Assembly (NCBI GenBank): GCA_030433335.1
Contig: JAUILL010000005.1
Location: 111,905-175,904 of the forward strand
DNA: 64,000 bases
Reading direction: 5' to 3'
From: Alphaproteobacteria bacterium
Lineage (GTDB): Bacteria > Pseudomonadota > Alphaproteobacteria > Rhodobacterales > Rhodobacteraceae
Made by a program: the position numbers and the translations under genes. The notes under the pieces were generated by a model. It worked only from the letters and a program-made list of their open reading frames with translations, was not told the origin of the DNA and did no database searches. Of this stretch, positions 18,512 through 28,097 are shown piece after piece. Each line of letters opens with the position of its first letter. Positions within the stretch are counted from its first letter, which is position 1.

Positions 18512-19926
18512 CGGAAATAGAGCGCGATGCGTTCGACCTCGACTTCGGCATCTTGCGGCGATGAAGTTGCGCCTAGGATTTCCGCCATCGCGGCGGGTGC
18601 TTCTGTCAAAGCTTCGGTTGGTCGCGTGATCCGCTCGAACCGGACGGAGATCATTGGCGCCGCCTCCTGCTTTAGACCAAGCGTCTCCGCAGCGAAGGTG
18701 ATGTCATACGCCTGTGTCAGGCCCGTGCCACCGTGATCGCGGTCAGGGTCCGAGGCGCGGGCGATGCCAAAGGTCGCCAAGACCCCGGCTTCAACGGTCT
18801 CATCGCTCGAAGCGCGCGAAACAAGCACTCGAAAATCTGCGGCGACGCCAGCCGCACGGACATTCTCGAGGACGAGCATGACTTTGACCGGGTCAGGCAA
18901 GCTGGCCTGAAGGAAGCTGCTCTCTGTCGGAGCAGCAAGCTCAACAGTCGCCTCGGTCACAGCGTCGACCAAACGAACAGGCTCCGAACTGCGACCAACC
19001 AGTTCCGGATCGCTCACAAAGACAGCCTCTGGCGTGATGATCGTTGGCGGGAGCGGTGGCGTGGCTGGGGGCTCATCGTAGACATATCCGTGCAGCACCT
19101 TGGTCGTGTCGAGCGTTTGTTCGCTGTTGAAGGTAAACGGTAGGCCATCCGCATCGTGCATCGCAAACTGTGTTCCAGTCCTCCATACGGGTTCAACCGG
19201 TTCCACGTGGGTCGGATCGGCTCTGCGCCACACCTCCCACAAGCGGTCGATGTTGCAGTGATGCAGCCAGAAGATGGGATCGAATGCTGCGGTGCGGGGG
19301 TCCTGCATAAACCCACCGATCGAGGTATGGATCACATTGTGAGGCCGCATTTCCAGACGACCGCTGGAGTTGCTGAATGGATTGAGGGCCGGAGGCAGAC
19401 CGCCAAAATTTTCCGTCGGATCGTTCGGGTCGCTAAAGCTGTCGGCGTTCAAGGCGTCCAGCGTAACGATTGAATCATCGAGACCGAAATCTCCGTTCGT
19501 CACAGCAAAACGCTGGGAAAAGAGAGCGTTGGGCGTGCCATCGGCGAGAGTGCTGTCACGGAATGCCTCTGGAAGAAAGCGGGCACGAGGCTCTTCGGTC
19601 GGGTCTTGAGAATAGTTCCAGTACGGCAAGGCCCACTCGGACGGACCGCCAAGCTCTTCGACGGTCTTGGCCACCATCGCCTCGAACGCACCGAGGTACA
19701 TCCTGTGCCATGACAGGAAAAACCAAGAGGCGTGTGCGCATTGATCCCAGAACCCCTGTGCGCCGGTTGGCACGCCGTTGAATGGATTGCCGTGTACGGC
19801 CCCCATGTAATACCAGCTCGTTGGGTCTTCGACAGGTTTTTGCGACATGGCATCGACGGCCTGACGATACCATTCAAGCGTGTCGTCATCAGTGTCCAGA
19901 GCGTAGACGGATTTGCGGATACGCAT
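18508..19926 (-). CDS. Tyrosinase / polyphenol oxidase-like dicopper enzyme
   Basis: 472 residues. The type-3 copper site is intact by eye. CuA: H45 (GAVHGN), H65 (QCAHASWFF) and H74 (LSWHRMYL). CuB: H196 and H200 (PHNVIH) with H223 (DPIFWLHHCNIDRLWEVW). The C-terminal 220 residues are beta-rich and may act as a lid domain. There is no signal peptide. The enzyme should oxidise phenols to quinones with oxygen. GGGAGA-like spacing before the ATG at 19926 supports the start. It leads a leftward operon with a membrane protein and a protease/nuclease, an odd setting for a tyrosinase. Confidence 0.88.
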   Translation of the reverse strand: MRIRKSVYALDTDDDTLEWYRQAVDAMSQKPVEDPTSWYYMGAVHGNPFNGVPTGAQGFWDQCAHASWFFLSWHRMYLGAFEAMVAKTVEELGGPSEWALPYWNYSQDPTEEPRARFLPEAFRDSTLADGTPNALFSQRFAVTNGDFGLDDSIVTLDALNADSFSDPNDPTENFGGLPPALNPFSNSSGRLEMRPHNVIHTSIGGFMQDPRTAAFDPIFWLHHCNIDRLWEVWRRADPTHVEPVEPVWRTGTQFAMHDADGLPFTFNSEQTLDTTKVLHGYVYDEPPATPPLPPTIITPEAVFVSDPELVGRSSEPVRLVDAVTEATVELAAPTESSFLQASLPDPVKVMLVLENVRAAGVAADFRVLVSRASSDETVEAGVLATFGIARASDPDRDHGGTGLTQAYDITFAAETLGLKQEAAPMISVRFERITRPTEALTEAPAAMAEILGATSSPQDAEVEVERIALYFR

Positions 19927-20092
19927 TGGGGTCTCCCTTAAATCAGGGTCGAGACAAAAAATATTGACAGAAAACGATGTGGAAACGCACCATCACAGTA
20001 TCAGGTTGATCAAATTGAATCAATTACACGTATAAGGCGATTTTCTGCTTTTCGGGCAAGGTTTGGTATCAAAACACTTTTAGGAGGGCGGT
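19927..20092. promoter_or_regulatory. Divergent promoter region between the tyrosinase and protease/STAND operons
   Basis: This 166-bp AT-rich stretch must hold both promoters. For the rightward operon, TTGATC (20006) and TATAAG (20031) are a possible but weak pair with a 19-base gap. AGGAGGGCGG precedes the ATG at 20093 and GGGAGA precedes the leftward ATG. No regulator gene is adjacent. Confidence 0.45.
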
Positions 20093-22855
20093 ATGCTCGA
20101 CTTTCTCAAGGCAGCGGCGCGCCACGCGCGGCCATTGGAAACACCGTCCTATGCTCCACAAGTTCTCTCTTTTCTTCTGACGACGGCGCCCCGAGAAACA
20201 GAAGGAGAACTGCGGCAACGGCTGGAAATCTTGCTCGAAGGCGATGGGTTCGACGTGTTCTTGTTTTCAGAGAACGATCCGGATCTATTCGTGCTGGCAT
20301 TTCCCGGGATATCGATCCAGCAACCTGCAGATTTCTTGTTCGAGGTTGCAGCGGAACTCTCTGAAGCTCTGTCTGACGAGGTCCACCGCGTCGATGTCGA
20401 GCCGGAAATCGATCCTCCTTACAGCGATCTTCTGTCTGACGGCGATCGCACTCAGTCCGAGGGCGTCGGCGATGTCATATGGGCGACGTGCAGATCTGAT
20501 GCCGCATCTCCAGACAACGCGCATTGGGCGCCTCAGTTGCTGCGCGCACCGCAATCCTCCAGTCGTTTCAACGTGATCGGGCGGGGGGTGCGTGTCGCGC
20601 AACCGGATACCGGGGTTGCCGATCATGTCGAACTGGAGGGCGGCATCGACAAAGCCCTGGGGCATAACTACGTCGAAAACACATCCGATCCAACCGATCC
20701 CTTGTCCAGTGACATGCGCTCGCCGGGCCATGGGACGGGAACGTCCTCGGTGGTGGCCAGTCGGTTGGCGGGGAAAATTGTGGGCTCGGCGCCGGGTGTG
20801 ACCTTGGTGCCATTTCGTGCGGTCAACTCGGTGGTGGTCGGGGCCGCGCTGGGTGTCGCGAAATCGATCGATCACGCAAGAGAAATTGGCTGCAACGTCG
20901 TAACGATGAGCCTTGGCGGACCCTTCGGAAGTTCCGCGTTTCGGCGCGCGGTGAAGCGGGCGGTAGACGCCGATATGATTGTGCTCGCCGCTGCTGGAAA
21001 TTGCGTGGGCATCGTCACCTATCCTGCATCTGATAGCAATGTGATTGCGGTGGCGGCGATCGACCACAAAGGCAATCGATGGAGAGGCTCTTGCAGGGGC
21101 AGAGCGGTCGACATCTCGGCTCCGGGCGAGAATGTCTACGTCGCGCGCCGCCGGGTCGACGAACACGATGACCGGCACGAGGTCGATCCGCGTGGGCAAG
21201 GGACGTCTTATGCGGTTGCGCTGACGGCGGGGGTCGCGGCGCTTTGGGTCGAGAAGTTCGGCCATTCGGACCTGAAAAATATAGCCCGTGCCAAGGGCAC
21301 ACATGTCCAAGAGTTGTTCCGAGCCGCGTTGAAGCAAACCGCGCATGTGCCGATCAATTGGCCTGCGACGACTATGGGCGCAGGCATTGTCGATGCCGAG
21401 GCGCTTCTGGCCTTTGATCCGGCGCAGGCCGTCGTTGGATCCGGTGCGATCAGTGAAAGCCCTGCAATGGAATTGTTCGGGCAGGATTTCGAAGGCGGAT
21501 TAGGGGCTGAAGCGAACGTTGTCGCGATGGACTGGATGTTGCGTCGCAACGGCGCAACTGCTGCGCAGGTCGAAAGCCCGGTACCACTGATCCCGAGTGC
21601 GCGATTGGCGCGCCAGCTCGTGAACACCTCTGCGCCGTCTGCGCCAAATGTGGTCACGACGCCAGAGGTCGCGCCGGTTTCCACCGACATAGCGCTCCGT
21701 AGGTTGTCGGTGTCCCAAGGCGGTGGCCACGAATCCGCCGAGGCAATTTCTCTTGGTCGGGCGGTGGAGTCACTTCAGCAGGCGGACCACGACTCCATCC
21801 TTGCTGCAGCGCAGGAGCGGTTCAAGCAGGTTGCTCAATCCGCACCGGAAACGGCTGATCCGGATGTGCAAGCCGAGGCGCTGCGACAAATGGAAATGGC
21901 TTTGTCGACGGTAGCGTCAGGTCAATCGGAGGCTGCGCAGGCGGAGCCGAGCCGCGCTGCCTTTGAGGCGCTTGTCCGTTTGCAGGGGCGCCCGGTGATC
22001 GCGGTTCCGGGCGATGAGGACATGCCAAGTCGTGCAGCGATGGAAAGCTGGCAGGACACGCTTTTCCCCATCCGCCACGACTGGCTTGCTTTGGCGCGGC
22101 AGGTCGGGCGGATCGATGTTTTTTACAATGGTGCTTGGGTTCACGCAGGAACCGGCTTCCTCTACGAGGACGGGCGGGTGATGACCAACCGCCACGTGAT
22201 TGATGCCTTTGCCGTGCCGATGCCCGCAGAAACAGGAGAGCAAGTCTTTCACCTGAGATTTCCGGTCTCAATCAACTTTGCATCGGACGGTATCGGCGAT
22301 GCGCAGCGCTTTGCGATCAAATCGGTGCTGACGGCCGGGGCTCGGCGGATCGGGCGACGGGTGAACTTGGCGCTGCTGGACATGGCAGTTCTGGAGGTCG
22401 CGCCTCAGAACGAAGGTGGGGCTGATATGCCGCGGCTTGGGGACCATCTGAGTGGCTGGATCTCGGCCAAAGAGGCCAACACAGTCATGCTAATCGGATA
22501 CCCTGCAAAACCCGCAGAGAGCCAAGGCCCAGATCCTGAGGATGATGCGGCTCTGGCGCGACAGTTCTGGACACGGATCGACGCGCTCTTTGGTCAGGAG
22601 TACGGGCGAAAATACGCGAGCCCCGGTCTTATCACGGCGCGGCCAGGGATGGTGGCGGATGACCCCAAGGGGTGGACCTTTGAACATGACGCAACCACTC
22701 TACCGGGCAATTCAGGCTCGGCAGTTGTCTCGATTGAATCGCCACGGCAGTTCTGCGGAGTCCATTTCGGCGGCCAAACACTGACGCGGAACCTCGCCCA
22801 CGACGCCATGAGCGTTTTTGCCGAGGGTGATGGTGTCTTCCGGCTTCCGACCTGA
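20093..22855 (+). CDS. Subtilisin-like plus trypsin-like double serine protease
   Basis: 920 residues. Residues about 140-430 are an S8 subtilase with D172 (AQPDTGV), H213 (SPGHGTG), oxyanion N303 (AAAGN) and S372 (GQGTSYA). A linker of about 200 residues, partly helical, follows. Residues about 665-915 are a trypsin-like domain with H701 (MTNRHV), D763 (LALLDMAV) and S874 (LPGNSGS). Both triads are complete. There is no signal peptide. The trypsin domain resembles those of the proteins at 15931-17856 and 22830-24845. It overlaps the next gene by 26 bases. One unit may activate the other or a neighbouring protein. Confidence 0.88.
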   Translation: MLDFLKAAARHARPLETPSYAPQVLSFLLTTAPRETEGELRQRLEILLEGDGFDVFLFSENDPDLFVLAFPGISIQQPADFLFEVAAELSEALSDEVHRVDVEPEIDPPYSDLLSDGDRTQSEGVGDVIWATCRSDAASPDNAHWAPQLLRAPQSSSRFNVIGRGVRVAQPDTGVADHVELEGGIDKALGHNYVENTSDPTDPLSSDMRSPGHGTGTSSVVASRLAGKIVGSAPGVTLVPFRAVNSVVVGAALGVAKSIDHAREIGCNVVTMSLGGPFGSSAFRRAVKRAVDADMIVLAAAGNCVGIVTYPASDSNVIAVAAIDHKGNRWRGSCRGRAVDISAPGENVYVARRRVDEHDDRHEVDPRGQGTSYAVALTAGVAALWVEKFGHSDLKNIARAKGTHVQELFRAALKQTAHVPINWPATTMGAGIVDAEALLAFDPAQAVVGSGAISESPAMELFGQDFEGGLGAEANVVAMDWMLRRNGATAAQVESPVPLIPSARLARQLVNTSAPSAPNVVTTPEVAPVSTDIALRRLSVSQGGGHESAEAISLGRAVESLQQADHDSILAAAQERFKQVAQSAPETADPDVQAEALRQMEMALSTVASGQSEAAQAEPSRAAFEALVRLQGRPVIAVPGDEDMPSRAAMESWQDTLFPIRHDWLALARQVGRIDVFYNGAWVHAGTGFLYEDGRVMTNRHVIDAFAVPMPAETGEQVFHLRFPVSINFASDGIGDAQRFAIKSVLTAGARRIGRRVNLALLDMAVLEVAPQNEGGADMPRLGDHLSGWISAKEANTVMLIGYPAKPAESQGPDPEDDAALARQFWTRIDALFGQEYGRKYASPGLITARPGMVADDPKGWTFEHDATTLPGNSGSAVVSIESPRQFCGVHFGGQTLTRNLAHDAMSVFAEGDGVFRLPT

Positions 22856-24845
22856 GTGGGGTGCAGCATTGGATATCGGAATTGCGAAATCCTTGCTGGG
22901 TGTCTTGCGAAAGACAGACGTCGCGCGGGTTCGGTTTCAAACCATGTACGATAGCCACCTTCGCGTGCGGTCGAACCCGCAAGGGCCTGCGTCTTTCGTT
23001 CATGCGGTCATCTCCGGGCACATCGCGGCGCGCGAAGGTGGCCTCGACACCTCCCCGCAGACCCATGCCGATGCTGCTGCGCTCGCGCTTGCCATGCTCG
23101 GCGATCAAAACGAAATCTTGGAATTTGTTGCCTCGGCTTTGTCCTTTGGGATTATCATGCCGAGGGGGCTGAACGCGGAAGAGGCGACCCGTCTTTTGCG
23201 CGAGGCGCTGCCGCAATCCGATCCGGTCGGCACGTTTCAGTCTGGCAGTTTCGAAGGCCTGACCGATGATAACATCGTCTGGGGCAAGCTGGGGCCGATC
23301 CTTCCGGTTTTGGGGCTTGTTCGTCGCAGGCTCTGTCGTGTGACGGCGCGAGATGACGATGAAAATGAGCACTACGGGACAGGCTTTCTAGTCGGCCCGT
23401 CTTGTGTGCTGACGAATTTCCATGTGGTGGAGAAGCTCCCCTTCAACATCCCCGACACAAGTCGTTTGCGTATCACATTCAACTACGCCTCGGAGACGGG
23501 TCTGAGCGATGTGATCCCCACAGAATACGAAGCAGAAGCGGATTGGTGCCTCGCATCGAGCGAAAAGGGGACAACGGGGTTAGAAGCTGACTATTGGTGG
23601 CATAATTCGGGTAAGCGCAATCAATGGCTAGAGTCTGTGGCAAACGCTCTGGATTACGCAGTGATCCGGGTCAAAGGGGCCCCGGGGCCGCAGCGCGGCT
23701 GGTTCGATCTGACAAAGGCGCGGGACGAAAGGCCTGATGCGATCTGGGCCCTGCATCATCCGGGGACTGAGCCGCAGATCCTGACGCCGGGTGGCGTGGT
23801 TCTGACGAAGCCCTCGAAGATGGTACGACTTTTCCATCTCGCCTCGACCGCGGGGGGATCATCGGGTGGATTGTTGATCTCTGACAAAGGACAGATCGTG
23901 GCGCAGCATCACCTCGCGCTCGAGGGCAAGGCCGATGCGAGCGAGGGCCATTTCAAAAACTTAAACGTTGCGGTGCCGCTTTGCCGGATTGCAGAGGATA
24001 TCGCGAAAAAACAAGCGACAGAGCGGATGGCCGAGACTGGTGTGCTGCGGCCGCTTGGGGGTTGCCTCGAAGATGGCCACCCGCTGCTCGGACGGCAAAC
24101 GCTTCTCGAAGCTCTGATGACGCTTTGGAGAGGTGACAAGCGGATCCTGATGGTTAACGTCGAAAGCCCTGATGGCCAGTTGCCACCGAGCGGAATCGGC
24201 AAGTCGTTCACACATGAAATCTTGCGCACGGTCTTCAAGCCTCCGGAACACCACCACATCCTTTTTCGTGCGGGCGAGATTGCTGTGGATGCCTATACGC
24301 AGGCCTGTGCGACGGTCGCGAGTTTTGCCACCGCCGAAGACCTTCGACAGCTGCCCAAAGAGCCGGACACATCGACCAGCGGCTATGTGCAACGCTTGGT
24401 GCGGTCGATCATGGGGCTGGTGGACCAACGTCTGTCCAACAAGCTCGTCTGGATCACGCTCGACAATCTTGATGTGCACAGACTGTCGGACGCCTCTGGC
24501 AGGGAGTTTCTCGCGACCCTCTACAGCGAGGTCGCGCAGCGCCCGAGCTTACGCATCGTCCTGATCGGGTTGCCACCGAAGACCCAGATCGGGGGCCTGA
24601 ATCCGGAAGACATGATTGAGGAGACCCTCAGTATCGGTGAACTTGAAGGGCTCGATAAAAAGCTGGAGATCTGGCTTCTTGAACATACGGCCGGTCGCGG
24701 CGCTATGGACAAAACGAGCCTTGGGATGTTGTCGCAGATTTTGCTGTCAGCCGCGGGCGAAGAGGCGCCCCTTGCAGGACTAGGGCGGTTTTTACATGAA
24801 CACGTCAGCGGATCACTCGCAAAATCCGGTGGGGAAGACGGATAG
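22830..24845 (+). CDS. Trypsin-like protease fused to a degenerate P-loop domain
   Basis: 671 residues from the ATG at 22830, chosen because GAGGG precedes it. A TTG four codons earlier is an alternative. Residues 1-130 are helical and may be an adaptor (effector-associated) domain. Residues about 155-390 form a trypsin-like domain with H198 (LTNFHVV), D275 (ALDYAVI) and S345 (AGGSSGG). Residues about 405-671 contain PSGIGKS (453-459), a shortened Walker A, and LVWITLDNLD, a Walker B-like strand. The gene overlaps both neighbours, and its stop shares a base with the start of the STAND gene. It probably links the sensor NTPase to the proteases. Confidence 0.75.
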   Translation: MVSSGFRPEWGAALDIGIAKSLLGVLRKTDVARVRFQTMYDSHLRVRSNPQGPASFVHAVISGHIAAREGGLDTSPQTHADAAALALAMLGDQNEILEFVASALSFGIIMPRGLNAEEATRLLREALPQSDPVGTFQSGSFEGLTDDNIVWGKLGPILPVLGLVRRRLCRVTARDDDENEHYGTGFLVGPSCVLTNFHVVEKLPFNIPDTSRLRITFNYASETGLSDVIPTEYEAEADWCLASSEKGTTGLEADYWWHNSGKRNQWLESVANALDYAVIRVKGAPGPQRGWFDLTKARDERPDAIWALHHPGTEPQILTPGGVVLTKPSKMVRLFHLASTAGGSSGGLLISDKGQIVAQHHLALEGKADASEGHFKNLNVAVPLCRIAEDIAKKQATERMAETGVLRPLGGCLEDGHPLLGRQTLLEALMTLWRGDKRILMVNVESPDGQLPPSGIGKSFTHEILRTVFKPPEHHHILFRAGEIAVDAYTQACATVASFATAEDLRQLPKEPDTSTSGYVQRLVRSIMGLVDQRLSNKLVWITLDNLDVHRLSDASGREFLATLYSEVAQRPSLRIVLIGLPPKTQIGGLNPEDMIEETLSIGELEGLDKKLEIWLLEHTAGRGAMDKTSLGMLSQILLSAAGEEAPLAGLGRFLHEHVSGSLAKSGGEDG

Positions 24846-27800
24846 TGTCGCTTCTGGATGACGCTTTCGAATTGGCGGCTGTCTCCGGAGTTTTCACACC
24901 CGAAGCGCTCGCCGAGGCGTTGAAGCTTGACGCTACCGACCGCGATGCAGTCTGGCTCGGCCTGAGCCTTCAGGTCACCGAGGTTTTCCTCGACTCTGAG
25001 CCGTACTACTGCTGGTTCCTGAAGCCAGAAAGCCGCCGCGACCATCTGCGAGGTTTCCGTCTCGCTTGGCAGCTCGAAGATGCGCTGAAACGGGCTCCGG
25101 AGCCGATCGACGTGTTTGGCCGGGTGTTGCGGAAAGTGCTTCAAGATACCTTCAAACCGAAAGGCCCAGAGCACCTGAAACTGAGTTGGCGTGAACTGAC
25201 AGAGCTTCAACGAAACGCGGCAGCGGCGTTTGACGCGGTCCAGTTTGCCCAGGTGATACCGGCCCTCGACCCTGAGAAGCTGAGAGAGCTGGTGAGCGAG
25301 GCGAAGCGCCAGATCCAGATTTTGCAGCGCCGTCAGGACATGGCGATCGTGATCCCATATCGCCATATTGGTTACGAAACCCAGCGGCGGCGCCTGTCAT
25401 CGTTCCTGCGTGGCAAGGATGAAGACGATCGCCCGATGTTGATGACGGGTATCGGTGGCGCAGGGAAATCCGCGCTGATCGCTCGTATTCTTAGCCATTG
25501 GCAGACGCGCGCGGACAAGCCCATTACGGTGATCCTCGACTTCGACAGGCGGCAACTCAATGGTGGTGACCCCGGCGCAATCCTGCGAGAGCTGTTCCGG
25601 CAACTCGAAACCGCGATCACCGGCAAGCTTCGTGAGAGTGACGTCGAGAATATGGTGGCGCGCGAACTCAACACCCTGCGCAACAGCGACATTTTCTCGG
25701 CAGTTTCAGGTGGCGGCGAGGGGATAGATTTCCTGCTCGGCTATTTCGAGAGTTCGCTGGTTTCGTCCATGGAGAGCGATTGGATCGGTCCTCTGCGCGA
25801 GGCGCGCATCGCTCTTGTGCTGGACAGTTTCGAAGCGGTGGACAGGCGTGGTGGCGACGTGGTGCGCGCAATTCTCGAAGTTGAACGCGTTTTGCGGACC
25901 TTGTTTCCGCACCTTCGAACTGTCGTTTCGGGTCGGGCCAAGCCGCTAGACGATGCCGATATTGAGAACTTCTTTGGTGGCCGTGTTCTGTCGTTGACCG
26001 GCCTCAGTCCGGCTGCCGGAGCAGCGCTGTTGTCCGAACATGACAAGCGGATGAGCAATGGGACCCTGATCCTTCCTGACAAGGCGCAGCGCGAACAGGT
26101 CAGCGCGTTGCTTAGGGGGCATCCGCTGGCTCTGATCGTCTTTATGCAATACGCGGCGGAACATCGCGGCGATATTGATGCCCTAGTGCGGGAGTTGGAG
26201 CACGATACAGAGTTTCAGGCCGAATTTGCGCAGATTTTTCTGTATGAACGCATCCTAGATCGGATATCCGACCCGGCGCTCCGCAGCCTCGCTCATCCGG
26301 GGCTCGTTCTCAGGCAACTCTCTGACAGCATTATCCGATATGTGCTGGCCGGACCGTGCTTGGGTCGCGGACCTGACAGCACCGCCCCCCTGACCGATGC
26401 CGAAGCCAAGGACCTCGCGCAGCGTCTTGCCGATGAATATTGGCTCGTGGAGCAAGGCGAACCGCCATTCGCAATGCGACATTTGCCGGAGCTTCGGCGC
26501 ATGATGGTGCCGGGGCTGTTTGCTGGACCAAGGGCGCGCGACAATGACGTCACGCGGGACAAGAAAAACGAGCTCGCACGCAAGGCCAACGAGGTGTGTG
26601 TGACCATGGCGGCCTATCTCCGGAACGGGCCGCCCGAAGCCGCCGATGTCGAGGCGCAGCAAGAGTGGGCAGCCTATCCCGCAGAAAAACGCGAACTCGC
26701 GGCCCTCTACTACGAGAGCTTTGTGTCGCCGGATGATGTGCCGACATTGACCACTGAAACCGCCCGCTCGCTTGAGGATTTTCTGGGGAGCGACGTGGAA
26801 ACCATGCCGTTGCCGTGGCGGGCGAGCCTTGCGGTGCTACAGGGCCGCGTTCCGACCGATGTCGAATTCGATGCGCTGCCTGCCGCATTGCGGGCCATCG
26901 GCGAGGAACTAATCGCAGATCAGAAGCGCGCTTTTGGACTCGGCTCGTCGGGAGAGCGCTTCGACGACCGCGAAAAGTCTACCCCACCGAAAGAGCGGCG
27001 CAGCAAGCGGTCGGACGCTCGCTCAGTAACCGCGATTGAGACCGAAATTTCAACGGCGTTCGCGGAAATGGAGTTCGAAGAGGTTGCGTCGCTTATGCCC
27101 CAGTACATTCAGGCGACAAGCGGCGACATCGAGCGGCGCAGGGCGCTATGGGAAGAGCCTTTCTGGCAAGGACTGCTCGTTGCGGGTGCGGACTTGCCCT
27201 ATCCGGCAGAGCCGCTCGCCGATGTGATGGATGATGTTTTGAAGCGGTCCGAAGAGCTGCCATGGGCGCTACAGGCTACGGCTTGGGATGATGGGCGATT
27301 GGACATCAATCCCTCAGGCATGCGCAAAGCGCTGCTCGAGCGTCGCGAGCCGCACGTGGTCGATGTCTTGCGGGCGCAGTCACTGAGGGCAGATCCCGTC
27401 GTCCCCCCCTACGCAGAAGCTCTCTGCGCCTTTGCCCAACAGCCGAGCCTCGATCGCGGCAAGTGGCTACTTACCGACTTTAAAGGCCGCAGCTCTATCA
27501 CGCTCTACCTCCTGCGCGCTAGTGGGCCTAGTCGGCTAACGGATTTTCAGCTTGGATACGAAAAACTGCGGGGACAAGGTAGCATTCACTTCCCAGCAAG
27601 TCTGACAGCTAAAGAGAACAAGGTTTGGCATCGGATGCGACGTGGCTTGAACCCGGACCTCTATCCGCCGACGATCTATGCGCTACGGAGGCTCGAGGAA
27701 GATGAAAGTATCGATCTTCTGGTCGAGATGTTCCGTCAAGTCGTGGCCTATTGGCCGACCGAACTCGAACCTTATGCCAAACGCCGCACGTGGCGAACGC

Positions 27801-27991
27801 TGATACCGGCTCTTGTGCAGACGGCGGATCAATGTGGCGCCCTGCGACGGCTGCTGAAGTACACCAGCAAATTCGACCCGCAGGTTGCCGAGATCACGGC
27901 GCTATACGATCAGATTACCGGATGGTTCTTTGGCCCTGAAGTTCACGCATCAATTCTGGAATTGACGAGCATCGATCCCAATGCCTCTTAG
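24845..27991 (+). CDS. Large STAND-type NTPase, putative sensor
   Basis: 1048 residues starting with GTG within TAGTG, overlapping the upstream stop. The N-terminus has a possible winged-helix segment (1-75). The P-loop module has Walker A TGIGGAGKSAL (201-211), Walker B ALVLDSFE (323-330) and VVSGRAKP (360-367), which resembles the STAND sensor motif. A helical arm follows. The C-terminal 500 residues are alpha-helical with TPR-like spacing but no clear repeats. STAND ATPases act as ligand-triggered switches in signalling and antiviral defence. As last gene of the protease operon it is the likely sensor, which is inference. Confidence 0.75.
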   Translation: MSLLDDAFELAAVSGVFTPEALAEALKLDATDRDAVWLGLSLQVTEVFLDSEPYYCWFLKPESRRDHLRGFRLAWQLEDALKRAPEPIDVFGRVLRKVLQDTFKPKGPEHLKLSWRELTELQRNAAAAFDAVQFAQVIPALDPEKLRELVSEAKRQIQILQRRQDMAIVIPYRHIGYETQRRRLSSFLRGKDEDDRPMLMTGIGGAGKSALIARILSHWQTRADKPITVILDFDRRQLNGGDPGAILRELFRQLETAITGKLRESDVENMVARELNTLRNSDIFSAVSGGGEGIDFLLGYFESSLVSSMESDWIGPLREARIALVLDSFEAVDRRGGDVVRAILEVERVLRTLFPHLRTVVSGRAKPLDDADIENFFGGRVLSLTGLSPAAGAALLSEHDKRMSNGTLILPDKAQREQVSALLRGHPLALIVFMQYAAEHRGDIDALVRELEHDTEFQAEFAQIFLYERILDRISDPALRSLAHPGLVLRQLSDSIIRYVLAGPCLGRGPDSTAPLTDAEAKDLAQRLADEYWLVEQGEPPFAMRHLPELRRMMVPGLFAGPRARDNDVTRDKKNELARKANEVCVTMAAYLRNGPPEAADVEAQQEWAAYPAEKRELAALYYESFVSPDDVPTLTTETARSLEDFLGSDVETMPLPWRASLAVLQGRVPTDVEFDALPAALRAIGEELIADQKRAFGLGSSGERFDDREKSTPPKERRSKRSDARSVTAIETEISTAFAEMEFEEVASLMPQYIQATSGDIERRRALWEEPFWQGLLVAGADLPYPAEPLADVMDDVLKRSEELPWALQATAWDDGRLDINPSGMRKALLERREPHVVDVLRAQSLRADPVVPPYAEALCAFAQQPSLDRGKWLLTDFKGRSSITLYLLRASGPSRLTDFQLGYEKLRGQGSIHFPASLTAKENKVWHRMRRGLNPDLYPPTIYALRRLEEDESIDLLVEMFRQVVAYWPTELEPYAKRRTWRTLIPALVQTADQCGALRRLLKYTSKFDPQVAEITALYDQITGWFFGPEVHASILELTSIDPNAS

Positions 27992-28097
27992 CCGGCTGCA
28001 GATGGTTATCCTTAGCATGCTAATAAAACCTTGATCAGCATCTTCAGCGCATAGGAACTCTAAACGTCTGGACAATTCAGCAGGCTCGAACAGGCCT
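27992..28097. other. Short intergenic gap at a convergent gene end
   Basis: The gap between the STAND gene end and the convergent ABC permease gene end. No strong terminator hairpin or small gene was seen. Confidence 0.4.
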
